Origin: Mesorhizobium loti
GTDB lineage: Bacteria > Pseudomonadota > Alphaproteobacteria > Rhizobiales > Rhizobiaceae
Direction: 5' to 3'
Assembly (NCBI RefSeq): GCF_002858745.1
Contig: NZ_PJRO01000002.1
Location: forward strand, 407,006 to 471,005
Length of the DNA stretch: 64,000 nt
Shown here: in pieces, positions 1 to 7,973 of the stretch
How the letters are laid out: each line of letters begins with the position of its first letter
Numbering within the stretch: position 1 is the first letter of the stretch
Position numbers and translations under genes: made by a program
The notes under the pieces: model-generated
The model's input: only the letters and a program-made list of their open reading frames with translations
Databases searched by the model: none
Told to the model about the DNA's origin: nothing

Positions 1-940
1 AGACGTTCTCAACGGAGACGAGAGGCGTTGTCTCCCCCCTTGAGGGGGAGAAGGCCACGGAGTGGCCAGAACGCGACATTTCGGTCGTGCCCGGCGCTTT
101 GCTTCCTGAGGCAACTCCCTCCGTCGCCTTCGGCGACATCTCCCCCTCAAGGGGGAAGAATGACCGGCGTTTCGGCACATGCATCGAGGCCAATGCCAAT
201 TGCCGCGTATAAGGATGCACTTGCCTGGACAAAGTCCGCGCGGTTTCGCCGGCTTCCATCACCTCGCCATGGCGCATGATGGTGATGCGATCAGACATCT
301 CGGTGACGACGGCAAGGTCGTGCGAGATGAGCAGAAGGCCCATGTTGTTTTCGTGCACAAGATCGCGCAGCAGGTCGAGGATCTGTGCCTGCAGGACGAC
401 GTCGAGCGCCGTGGTCGGCTCGTCTGCAATGAGAAGCTTCGGTTTGAGCGCACACGCGATCGCAATGACGACGCGTTGGCGTTGACCCCCGGAGAGTTCG
501 TGCGGATAGCGTGCCAGCGGGAACCTGGCTTCCGGCAGTCCAACCCGGTCGAGGATTTTTCGAGCCCGGTCTTCCGCCTCGGCGCGGCCTGCCTTGGTGT
601 GCCAGCGAATACCCTCCGCAACCTGTTCGCCGATGGTCTTGACCGGGTTGAGTGCGGTCATTGGTTCCTGAAACACCATGCCGATGTCGTCACCGCGCAG
701 GGCGCACATCTGGTCTTCGGTGGCGGCGAGGATGTTGATGCCGTCAAAGCGCACGCTGCCGGCTGCCTTTGCCGTGAAAGGCAGAAGCTGCATCACGGTC
801 ATTGCCGTCATTGACTTCCCGGAGCCGGATTCGCCGACCAGCCCCACGACCTCACCGGGCGCGACCGTAAGATCTATATCCTTCAGTATCGGCCGGTTGC
901 CGATGGCGAGCGACAGGTTTTCGATTTCGAGCAGGCTCAT
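1..940 (-). CDS. Peptide ABC transporter ATP-binding protein, probably tandem-ATPase type (cut by window edge)
   Basis: Reads leftwards from ATG at 940 and is still open at base 1, so only the N-terminal 313 residues are visible. It energises uptake of a peptide-like solute together with the two permeases upstream. Walker A GESGSGKS lies at residues 36-43, followed by a Q-loop (VFQEPMTALNP), the signature ELSGGQRQR, Walker B LLIADEPTTALD and the H-loop SHDLAVV: a complete OppD/DppD-type domain. After about residue 262 comes a low-complexity linker encoded by a palindromic repeat (31-157). The frame then reads PLVSVENV, which looks like the start of a second ABC domain, as in GsiA/YejF-type fusions. 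The ATG overlaps the stop of the permease gene by 4 bp. The family is clear; the second domain is inference because it lies outside the window. Confidence 0.88.
   Translation of the reverse strand, partial: MSLLEIENLSLAIGNRPILKDIDLTVAPGEVVGLVGESGSGKSMTAMTVMQLLPFTAKAAGSVRFDGINILAATEDQMCALRGDDIGMVFQEPMTALNPVKTIGEQVAEGIRWHTKAGRAEAEDRARKILDRVGLPEARFPLARYPHELSGGQRQRVVIAIACALKPKLLIADEPTTALDVVLQAQILDLLRDLVHENNMGLLLISHDLAVVTEMSDRITIMRHGEVMEAGETARTLSRQVHPYTRQLALASMHVPKRRSFFPLEGEMSPKATEGVASGSKAPGTTEMSRSGHSVAFSPSRGETTPLVSVENV
31..157. repeat. Palindromic repeat element inside the ABC ATPase gene
   Basis: Two outer palindromes (32-50 and 140-157, both built on CCCCCTTGAGGGGG or its complement) flank two small hairpins, GGCCAC-GGA-GTGGCC (53-67) and GTCGCC-TTC-GGCGAC (123-137). 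This mirrored architecture resembles the short intergenic repeats common in Mesorhizobium and relatives. Here it is read through in frame and encodes about 42 residues of linker. Confidence 0.75.
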
Positions 941-1806
941 CGGCGCCGCCGCGATTTCGGATCGAGGATATCGGCGACGCCGTCGCCCAACAGATTCAAC
1001 GCCAGGACGGTGATGACGATGGCCATACCCGGGAAGATCGCCATCCAGGGCGCCTGCGCCATGCGGGTCTGCGCTTCGAACAGCATGCGACCCCAACTCG
1101 GCATCGGCGGTTGGGCGCCCAGGCCGACATAGGACAGGCTGGCTTCGGCCAGGATGCCGAGCGCGAACTGGATAGTGGCCTGTACGAGAAGCAAGGTCGC
1201 GATGTTGGGCAGGATGTGCTCAAGCGTGATCAGAGCCTTGCTTTTGCCGGCGGCGCGGGCGGCAAGAATATATTCACGCGGCCAGATGGCGAGTGCGCCG
1301 GCGCGGGCGACGCGGGCAAAAACCGGGATGTTGAAGATGCCGATCGCGATGATGGCGTTGATGGCGCCGGGGCCGAAGATCGCGGTGATCATAATGGCCG
1401 ACAACAGTGCGGGGAAGGCAAAGACAAGATCGTTCAGCCGCATCAACGCCTCATCGACAAGGCCGCCGCGCGCTGCAGCCCAGCAGCCCAGGGGCACGCC
1501 CAGTCCGAGGCCGATGCCGACGGCAACCAAGGCAACGGCGATGGAATTGCGCGCGCCGATCATGACCATCGACAGAACGTCGCGACCGAAATGATCGGTG
1601 CCGAACCAGTGTACAGCGGATGGGGCCAGCAGCTTGTCGGAGATCACCAGTCTGGTGACGTCGTAGGGTGTCCATAGAAAGGAGAGGGCAGCCATTCCCG
1701 CCACCAGCAAAGTGACGAGGAAGCCTGCGGCGAAGGATTTGTGGCGCAAGGCCTTGGCGGCCAACGAGCCCAGGTTCTCCCGCGGGATCTCGGTCTGCAG
1801 CGTCAC
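937..1806 (-). CDS. Peptide ABC transporter permease, OppC/DppC type
   Basis: Inner-membrane permease of 289 residues. The GTG at 1806 is chosen because it overlaps the stop of the preceding permease as GTGA, and the protein then begins just before a hydrophobic helix (about residues 27-48). The C-terminal half has the binding-protein-dependent transport domain with the EAA-type loop (REYILAARAAGKSKALITLE) that docks on the ATPase. The longer upstream reading frame only shadows the previous gene. Its stop overlaps the ATPase start as ATGA, so the three genes are probably translationally coupled. Substrate not visible; neighbours suggest a di- or oligopeptide or other N-acylated compound. Confidence 0.92.
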   Translation of the reverse strand: MTLQTEIPRENLGSLAAKALRHKSFAAGFLVTLLVAGMAALSFLWTPYDVTRLVISDKLLAPSAVHWFGTDHFGRDVLSMVMIGARNSIAVALVAVGIGLGLGVPLGCWAAARGGLVDEALMRLNDLVFAFPALLSAIMITAIFGPGAINAIIAIGIFNIPVFARVARAGALAIWPREYILAARAAGKSKALITLEHILPNIATLLLVQATIQFALGILAEASLSYVGLGAQPPMPSWGRMLFEAQTRMAQAPWMAIFPGMAIVITVLALNLLGDGVADILDPKSRRRR

Positions 1807-2750
1807 GAGCGGCCCCGCAGGCGCGGATCGACCACGGCATAGGAGAAGTCGACAAGGAGATTGACGAGGATCACTGTCGTGACCAGCAGCATGACGACGC
1901 TTTCCACCACGATCAGGTCGCGCTGCGTGATGGCCTGGAAGATGAGCCGGCCGAGACCCGGCAGGTAAAAGACGTTTTCGATGATGATGGTACCCGCAAG
2001 CAGGAAGGCGAACTGCAGGCCGAGGATGGTCAGTACCGGGATCATCGCGTTGCGCAGCGCATGTCGCCAAAGCACCGCACGATAAGGCATGCCTTTGGCT
2101 CGGGCAGTGCGGATGTAATCTTCCGACAGCACCTCGATCAGGGCCTGGCGAGTCACGCGGGCAAGGATCGCTGCCTGTGGCAGCGCCAGCGCGATGGCGG
2201 GAAGGATCAGCGCTTTCAGCGCCGGCCATATGCCAGCGCTCCAGCCGGGAAAGCCACCGGCCGGCACCCATTTCAGCCATACTGCAAAGAGGTAGATCAG
2301 AAGCAGCGCGAACCAGAAATTCGGTATGGCGACGCCGATCTGCGAGACGCCCATAGAAACGGTATCGCCGAAGCGGCCCTGGCGCGAAGCGGCATAAAGG
2401 CCAACGGGAATGGCAATCAGGGTTGACAGGGCAAGCGCGATCAGCGCCAGCGGCAAGGAGACGGCGACGCGCTCACGCACCAGGTCGATCACCGGCACCG
2501 AATAGGTGTAGGAGCGGCCGAAATCGAGCACGACGAGATTGCCGATCCAATGGAAGTAGCGCAGCAGCAGCGGGTCATTCAGCCCCATCTGCGTGCGCAC
2601 CTGCTCGACCTGCTCGGCACTGGCATTCATGCCGAGCATCAGGCGCGCCGGATCGCCAGGCAGGATCTCCAGCACCGCAAAGACGACGATGGAGGCCAGC
2701 ACCAGCGTGGCGAGGGCGATGGCGACGCGCTTGAGGAGGTAGGCGGTCAT
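1803..2750 (-). CDS. Peptide ABC transporter permease, OppB/DppB type
   Basis: First permease of the operon, 315 residues. The N-terminal helix (LLKRVAIALATLVLASIVVF) and following ILPGDPARLMLG are characteristic of DppB/OppB proteins, and the EAA-type loop (LSEDYIRTARAKGMPYRAVLW) sits near residues 195-215. It forms the channel heterodimer with the downstream permease. The gene lies 26 bp after the binding-protein gene and overlaps the next permease gene by 4 bp. Confidence 0.93.
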   Translation of the reverse strand: MTAYLLKRVAIALATLVLASIVVFAVLEILPGDPARLMLGMNASAEQVEQVRTQMGLNDPLLLRYFHWIGNLVVLDFGRSYTYSVPVIDLVRERVAVSLPLALIALALSTLIAIPVGLYAASRQGRFGDTVSMGVSQIGVAIPNFWFALLLIYLFAVWLKWVPAGGFPGWSAGIWPALKALILPAIALALPQAAILARVTRQALIEVLSEDYIRTARAKGMPYRAVLWRHALRNAMIPVLTILGLQFAFLLAGTIIIENVFYLPGLGRLIFQAITQRDLIVVESVVMLLVTTVILVNLLVDFSYAVVDPRLRGRS

Positions 2751-2776
2751 CGGATGCCGGCGTCACGTCACCTTGA

Positions 2777-4258
2777 TCAGTCGTTCCATTTCACCTTGGT
2801 GAGATCATTGGCCGGCACCGGCTGGTTCTGCCACAGGCCTTCGATCTTGGCGTCCCAGACGCCGACCTTCGGCAACTCGAACAGGAAACCCACCACTGCG
2901 TCGTCCGCGAGGGTCTTCTGCGCCTTGCCGAGCAGTTCCTTGCGCTTGCCCTCGTCAGCAGTGGCATCGAGATCTTCGATCACCTTGGTGAATTCCGGGT
3001 TCTGGTAATTGAAGTAGTAGTCCTTGCGCGCGTAGATGCCGATGTCGTTGGGCTCGACATGGGAAACGATGGTCAGGTCATAGTCTTTCTTGGTGAAGAC
3101 CTGGTCCAGCCACTGCGCCCACTCCACCGGGATGATCTCGGCCTCGATGCCGACGCCGCGCAACTGTGATGCGATGATCTCGCCGCCAAGGCGCGCATAG
3201 GGCGGCGGCGGCAGCTTCAGCGTCACCTTGGTGCCGTTCGCCAGGCCAGCTTCCTTGAGAAGTTCCTTCGCTTTGGCCGGATCATGCGGATAGGTGCCGG
3301 TCAGGTCGACATAATCCTTGCTGGACGGCGACATATGCGAGCCGATCGGCTGGCCGAGGCCTTCCGAAGCGCCATCGATGATGGCCTTGCGGTCGAGCGC
3401 ATAAGAGATCGCCTGGCGGACCTTGGGCTGGTCGAATGGCGGCTTGCCGTTGTTCATGGCGAGGATGGTTTCGCCTTCAGTGGAGCCGACCACCACCTTG
3501 AAGCGTGGATCGGACTGGAATTGCGAGAGGCTGTCGCTGGTCGGCATGTTGGGGAAGGCCTGCACGTCACCGGAAAGCATGGCCGGAACCGCAGCGGAGG
3601 CATCGGGAATGAAGCGGAATTCGGCCTTGTCGAGGAAAGCCGGATCGCCCCAATAACTATCCGATTTCACGAGCGTGACGGACGAGCCCTTCGCCCAGTT
3701 CTGGAACTTGAACGGGCCGGTGCCTATCGGCTTTTCCTTGTTGGTTTCGGCGCTTTCGGGCGCCACGATCACCGCGTCGCCCCAACCCATATTGTAGAGG
3801 AAGGAGCCCTGCGGCTGCTTCAGCGTGACCTTGATGGTCGCTGGATCAACGACATCAACGGTATCGATGGCTGCAAAGAGCTGTTTCTGGGCGTTCTGCG
3901 AATCCTCGGCCCGCGCGCGGTCGAGTGAGAACTTCACATCCGAGGCATCGAAATCCGTGCCGTCGTGGAATTTCACGCCCGTGTGCAACTTGAACGTATA
4001 GACCTTGCCGTCCTCGGAAATCGTCCAGCTTTCAGCAAGATCCGGAAGCACTTCGCCGTTGGGGCCGATGCGGGTCAGCCCTTCGAAGATGTTGGCATAG
4101 GTAACCTCGCGGATGGCGGCGGCGGCACCGGCAGTCGGATCGAGATGCGGCGGCTCCAGCACCATGCCGAGCACCAGATCGGTGCGGGCGGCAAATGCTG
4201 CCGTGCTGCAGCCAAGCGCCACGGCGGTGGCAGCCAAAACCGTCTTCCAGAGCCTCAT
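2777..4258 (-). CDS. Peptide ABC transporter periplasmic binding protein (SBP family 5)
   Basis: Solute-binding lipid-free periplasmic protein of 493 residues that delivers substrate to the permease pair. An N-terminal Sec signal (MRLWKTVLAATAVALG, cleavage near AAFA) is followed by the family-5 pattern: EPPHLDPTAG, then LAESWTISEDGKVYTFKLH and KFHDGTDFDASDVKFSLDRA. The start at 4258 is preferred over an ATG 15 bases upstream because GAGGGG lies 7 bases before it and the signal peptide then begins normally. It is first in the four-gene operon. Low-affinity relatives bind peptides, glutathione or opines; nothing here fixes the ligand. Confidence 0.93.
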   Translation of the reverse strand: MRLWKTVLAATAVALGCSTAAFAARTDLVLGMVLEPPHLDPTAGAAAAIREVTYANIFEGLTRIGPNGEVLPDLAESWTISEDGKVYTFKLHTGVKFHDGTDFDASDVKFSLDRARAEDSQNAQKQLFAAIDTVDVVDPATIKVTLKQPQGSFLYNMGWGDAVIVAPESAETNKEKPIGTGPFKFQNWAKGSSVTLVKSDSYWGDPAFLDKAEFRFIPDASAAVPAMLSGDVQAFPNMPTSDSLSQFQSDPRFKVVVGSTEGETILAMNNGKPPFDQPKVRQAISYALDRKAIIDGASEGLGQPIGSHMSPSSKDYVDLTGTYPHDPAKAKELLKEAGLANGTKVTLKLPPPPYARLGGEIIASQLRGVGIEAEIIPVEWAQWLDQVFTKKDYDLTIVSHVEPNDIGIYARKDYYFNYQNPEFTKVIEDLDATADEGKRKELLGKAQKTLADDAVVGFLFELPKVGVWDAKIEGLWQNQPVPANDLTKVKWND

Positions 4259-4439
4259 CGCAATTCCCCTCATTATTCCGCTTGTTTAGCTCGGGCGGGA
4301 TAGAAGCGTGAAATTCCAGCGGAGTAAATCACGTTTGTTTTCCTCGATGATGCCGGTGGGGAAATCTTGTGCCAATATACCGGTCATATCTGGTGCGCCA
4401 CGACCGATGGTGGCGTGCCGTGGGCGGGAGAGCGTGACG

Positions 4440-4949
4440 ATGGATGCCGCAACACTCAAGAATCTGCAGGCTCCCCTCAAGGAAGCCTATCGCGAGACAC
4501 CGGAAAAAGCGCTCATCACCTTGCGCGCCAAGGGGGCGATCGACGACCAGTCAATCGCTTGCAAGGTGGAAACCGGTCGCGCCATGGCAACGGCGGGCCT
4601 TCACCCGGCAACCGGCGGCAGCGGGTTGGAATTGTGCTCCGGCGACATGTTGCTCGAAGCCCTGGTTGCCTGCGCGGGCGTGACGCTGAAGGCTGTGGCG
4701 ACTGCGCTCGAATTCAGGCTGGAAGGCGCCACGGTAACCGCCGAGGGCGATCTCGATTTTCGCGGCACGCTGGGTGTCGCCAAGGAAACGCCGGTCGGGT
4801 TCAGAGCGATAAGGCTCGGTATCCAGCTGCGGACCGACGAACCGCAGGAGCGGATCGATTCGCTTGTGAAACTCACTGAACGCTATTGCGTGGTGTTTCA
4901 GACGATCAACCAACGGCCGGACCTGTCGGTAACGGCGCAGCGGCTCTAG
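4440..4949 (+). CDS. OsmC/Ohr-family protein
   Basis: 169 residues with the OsmC fold signature: a Cys in ALVACAG (C78) at the start of the central helix and a second Cys in ERYCVVFQ (C150), the spacing used by thiol peroxidases that detoxify organic hydroperoxides. The longer reading frame from 4308 adds a low-complexity N-terminus without a ribosome site; the ATG at 4440 follows GGGAGAG, so it is used here. The stop codon shares the palindrome CTAG with the converging M20 gene. Whether it is Ohr, OsmC or a substrate-specific relative cannot be decided. It also carries C41 and C66, so redox roles other than peroxide reduction are possible. Confidence 0.85.
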   Translation: MDAATLKNLQAPLKEAYRETPEKALITLRAKGAIDDQSIACKVETGRAMATAGLHPATGGSGLELCSGDMLLEALVACAGVTLKAVATALEFRLEGATVTAEGDLDFRGTLGVAKETPVGFRAIRLGIQLRTDEPQERIDSLVKLTERYCVVFQTINQRPDLSVTAQRL

Positions 4950-6223
4950 CTTCTCCCGCCACGCAACAACACGTTCAACCCGATCGCCATCACTTTGGCC
5001 GATTGCACCATGTCCTCGATGCCAACCCATTCGTCCGGTCGGTGGGCAAGGTCAAGGATGCCCGGTCCATAAGCGATGCAATCGAACAGGTGCCCGATGC
5101 GGGCAACGTGTTTCTGATCGTATGTGCCGGGCGAAATCACATAGTCGGGTTCGCGCTCGAACACCTGCATGATGCCTTCGGCCACCGCCTTGACCACCGG
5201 TGCGTCGCGCTCGGTCATGGTCGGCTGAACTTCCATGACATCGCGGATGCGGTAGTCGAATTTTGTCCGTTCGCGCTTCAACCGGTCGAGAATATCGGTC
5301 ACCTCCCGCTTCACTTCATCGAGCTTTTCTTCAAGCAGGAAGCGGCGATCGATGGTGAGCCGGCATGAATCCGGTACGTTGGGTGAGGGAAGGCCTGGCC
5401 TGAAGTCCTCCGTCTGGCCACCATGGATCGAATTGATGTTCATGGTGGAGCGGCGCGCGCCTTCCGGCACCACCGGCATAGTGGTGTGTTTTCGGTCAAG
5501 TGCGGGGAAAAGATCGGCCTCGAAGGCTGCCAGAACGGCGCCCATATGGCGCACGGCATTGTCGCCAAGGAAAGGCATCGAGCCGTGAGCGATCTCGCCC
5601 AGCGTCTCGATTTCCGCCCACCAGACACCGCGATGGCCCAGACAGATCCGGTCCTTGTTGAGTGGCTCGGGGATGATGACGTGGTCGACCTTGGGCTTTG
5701 AAAAGTAGCCCTTGCCGGCCAGATAGGCGACACCGCCGAAACCGCCGGACTCCTCGTCCACCGTGCCGGAGATTTCGATGGCGCCGGGAAAATCCGGATA
5801 GGCTTCCATGAAGGCTTCAACCGCGATGATGGAGGCGGCCAGGCCGCCTTTCATATCGCAGGCGCCACGGCCATAGACACGACCATCCTTCACCACGCCG
5901 GCAAATGGCTCGACAGTCCAGCCTTCTCCTGCCTCGACCACATCGATATGCGAATTGAAATGCACGGTAGGGCCGGGCGACCGGCCGTCGAAGCGTGCGA
6001 CCACATTGACACGCGGATAGCGGTCGTTGTCGCCGGGCGTGCCTTCAGCGCGGATCAGTTCGACCTCGAAGCCGCGCTTCTTCAAACGCCCGGCGATGAA
6101 TTCCGCACAGGGACGATACGCCTCGCCGGGCGGGTTTATGGTCGGAAAGCGGATCAGGTCGGCGGTCAGCCCGACGAGGTCGTCGGTGCGCGCTTCGATG
6201 CGTTGCAGGAGTCGGTCGGTCAT
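4946..6223 (-). CDS. M20-family deacylase (ArgE/DapE-like)
   Basis: Cytoplasmic di-zinc hydrolase of 425 residues that removes an acyl group from an amino-acid or peptide substrate. Metal and catalytic motifs are complete: FNSHIDVV (His and Asp), GRGACDMKGG (bridging Asp), DEESGGFGG (catalytic Glu pair) and the C-terminal HRPDEWV His. The start MTDRLLQ at 6223 fits the family N-terminus; an upstream ATG at 6250 preceded by AAGGG is an alternative. It converges on the osmC gene with a 4-bp overlap. Its closeness to a peptide importer makes a role in hydrolysing imported N-acyl amino acids or dipeptides plausible, but it is not in that operon. Confidence 0.88.
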   Translation of the reverse strand: MTDRLLQRIEARTDDLVGLTADLIRFPTINPPGEAYRPCAEFIAGRLKKRGFEVELIRAEGTPGDNDRYPRVNVVARFDGRSPGPTVHFNSHIDVVEAGEGWTVEPFAGVVKDGRVYGRGACDMKGGLAASIIAVEAFMEAYPDFPGAIEISGTVDEESGGFGGVAYLAGKGYFSKPKVDHVIIPEPLNKDRICLGHRGVWWAEIETLGEIAHGSMPFLGDNAVRHMGAVLAAFEADLFPALDRKHTTMPVVPEGARRSTMNINSIHGGQTEDFRPGLPSPNVPDSCRLTIDRRFLLEEKLDEVKREVTDILDRLKRERTKFDYRIRDVMEVQPTMTERDAPVVKAVAEGIMQVFEREPDYVISPGTYDQKHVARIGHLFDCIAYGPGILDLAHRPDEWVGIEDMVQSAKVMAIGLNVLLRGGRS

Positions 6224-6438
6224 GCGGGAAATTGAGCAGGGAAAGGCCATCCCTTGCAAGACCCTGCGCGTTGATCCAGCAGCCCGGCGCCAGTTGTGTC
6301 GGCAATCCGTTCAAATTTGCGTCAACAGGCGGTCACAAGGTCTCCTGTGTAAAGCAGATCACTGATCTTTTAACATTTGAAAGATAGTGTGAGGGATCGA
6401 AAATTGGGGGAAGCAATGCAAGGAGAGGAATTAGACTC

Positions 6439-6870
6439 ATGAAGAAGTCTGTTCTCATGGGAGGTATTCTGGGGGCGATGTTGCTGGCGAGCGTGGCGCA
6501 GAGCCATGCCGACGGCTTGGTCGCGAGGGTCAACATTTCGACGCAGACGATGACGGTCAGCCGCTACGGCGAGGTGCTGTATCGCTGGAATGTTTCAACG
6601 GCCCGAAAGGGTTACACAACCCCGAGCGGGAGCTGGAAACCGAAGCGTCTGCACAAGATGTGGTATTCCAAGAAATACGACAATTCGCCGATGCCGTGGT
6701 CCGTTTTTTACAATGGCGGCTATGCTGTGCATGGTACCAATGCTGTGCGGCAACTTGGACGCCCGGCTTCGCATGGCTGCGTGCGTCTTGCTACCGCCAA
6801 TGCAGCGACCTTCTATTCGCTGGTCCGGGAAGTCGGCATAAACGACACGCGCATTGTCGTCACATATTAG
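6439..6870 (+). CDS. L,D-transpeptidase (YkuD domain)
   Basis: Small exported enzyme of 143 residues that crosslinks peptidoglycan or anchors proteins to it in the periplasm. A signal peptide occupies about residues 1-24 (MKKSVLMGGI to SHA). The catalytic motif is complete: H98 in VHGT and S111-H112-G113-C114-V-R-L, C114 being the nucleophile. It contains almost nothing besides the YkuD domain, as in the many short rhizobial paralogues. AGGAGAGGA at 6421-6429 precedes the start. It stands alone, 72 bp from the converging ridA. Confidence 0.93.
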   Translation: MKKSVLMGGILGAMLLASVAQSHADGLVARVNISTQTMTVSRYGEVLYRWNVSTARKGYTTPSGSWKPKRLHKMWYSKKYDNSPMPWSVFYNGGYAVHGTNAVRQLGRPASHGCVRLATANAATFYSLVREVGINDTRIVVTY

Positions 6871-6942
6871 GGCGCCGCGCGTTCTTTCGGATGGGCGGCC
6901 GTGTGGCAACCCATCCTGAAGTCTGATCGACCTGAAACAGGC

Positions 6943-7440
6943 TTATGGCCTGACCGCGGTCACCTCGATCTCGACGAGGAAACCGGGTGCCGCAAGACCG
7001 GCGACCTGGAAGACCGAGCGTGTCGGCAGGTTCGGCTGTTCCTTGGTGCCGAAGAACTGCGTGTAGCCCTCCATGAATCCGCTGAAGTCCATCTTGCCAC
7101 CCTTGGCCGGATCCCCGACCAGGAAGACCTGCATCTTGATGACATCTCCCATCTTGAGGTCGAGGCCAGCTAGCGTCTTTTCGATTGATTTCAGCACCGA
7201 CGCGGTCTGGGTCTTGGTGTCGCCATAGGCGGCGAGTGAACCCTTTTCGGCTTTCTCGTCAGCAACCGATGGCACCGCCCCGCTGACATAGACGGTGGTC
7301 TTGCCCGCCGGAACTTCGACCGCCTGGGAGATCGGGAAGTCCGAATTCGGGATCTTGTGGCGCACGACGTCCTGCGCCATCGCGCCGCCGGTCATAGTCA
7401 TCAATGCCGCAACCAAAGCGGCGCCGGTCCGTGCCTTCAT
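6943..7440 (-). CDS. Exported RidA-family enamine/imine deaminase
   Basis: 165 residues. RidA proteins hydrolyse reactive enamine/imine intermediates to ketones plus ammonia. The key Arg (NLPTRSVFQ) and Glu (VEIEVTAV) of active RidA are present. Unlike ordinary cytoplasmic RidA it starts with a clear Sec signal (MKARTGAALVAALMTMTGGAMA, cleavage before QDVV). The start at 7440 follows AAGGAG, spacing 9. It is the third gene of a unit with a cytochrome c and a Tat-exported flavin amine oxidase, so it probably clears the imine that the oxidase releases in the periplasm. A hairpin at 7477-7500 separates it from the cytochrome gene. Confidence 0.9.
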   Translation of the reverse strand: MKARTGAALVAALMTMTGGAMAQDVVRHKIPNSDFPISQAVEVPAGKTTVYVSGAVPSVADEKAEKGSLAAYGDTKTQTASVLKSIEKTLAGLDLKMGDVIKMQVFLVGDPAKGGKMDFSGFMEGYTQFFGTKEQPNLPTRSVFQVAGLAAPGFLVEIEVTAVRP

Positions 7441-7476
7441 AGCCGGTGTTCTCCTTCTTGCTGAAAAATGTCGGGG

Positions 7477-7500
7477 GAGGTGGGCCCTGAGGCCCACCTC
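7477..7500 (-). terminator. Strong hairpin between the cytochrome c and ridA genes
   Basis: GAGGTGGGCC-CTGA-GGCCCACCTC is a perfect 10-bp stem. On the minus strand a T-rich stretch follows only after about 10 bases, so this may be an attenuator or mRNA-stability element within the unit rather than a full terminator. Confidence 0.55.
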
Positions 7501-7510
7501 ATATTGTTGG

Positions 7511-7924
7511 TCAGCGGGCGTCCTTCACATCCTGCACGGTAGTGGCATCCTTGTAGTCATTGCCAAAATGCGTGCGGACGTAATTCACGACAGCCGCGAC
7601 CTGTTCGTCGTCGAGCATCTGGCCGACGGGCGGCATGCCCTTCTGGCCATGCAGAATGACATAGATCGGGTAACCGGCCGATTCCAGGTTGGTGTTCTTG
7701 GCAAGCGCCGGATACTTGCCAGCGCCGACCGCGCCTTCACCTTTTTCCATATGACAGGCCTGGCAAAGGTTGGCGTAGAGGTCTTCCCCGGTCTTCTGGG
7801 AAAACGTGTTGCCGCTCGAGAAGGTTGCTCCAGCCGAGTCGGCAAAGGCTGCAGAGGTGGAGAGGACTGTGAGGATTGCCGCTGTCGCGGCGAGGCCGAA
7901 TGGCCTGTTTGTCTTGGTAGTCAT
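7511..7924 (-). CDS. Periplasmic class I cytochrome c
   Basis: 137 residues with a Sec signal (about residues 1-29, ending SAAFA), one heme site CQACH (C54, C57, H58) and a likely distal Met ligand in GQKGMPPVG (M97). The C-terminal helix VAAVVNYVRTHFGN is typical of small cytochromes c. It ends 49 bp downstream of the flavin amine oxidase, so it is the obvious electron acceptor for that enzyme. AAGG lies 9 bases before the ATG at 7924. Reading frames further upstream in phase only shadow the oxidase gene. Confidence 0.93.
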   Translation of the reverse strand: MTTKTNRPFGLAATAAILTVLSTSAAFADSAGATFSSGNTFSQKTGEDLYANLCQACHMEKGEGAVGAGKYPALAKNTNLESAGYPIYVILHGQKGMPPVGQMLDDEQVAAVVNYVRTHFGNDYKDATTVQDVKDAR

Positions 7925-7973
7925 GATGACGTGCCTTGAATGATTGGGGGATGAAGGGTGTGACGGTGTCGCA

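Noticed and set aside
6889..6916. GGATGGG/CCCATCC hairpin between the transpeptidase and ridA genes
   Set aside because: Only 7 bp around a 14-nt loop with no T-run; too weak to call a terminator.
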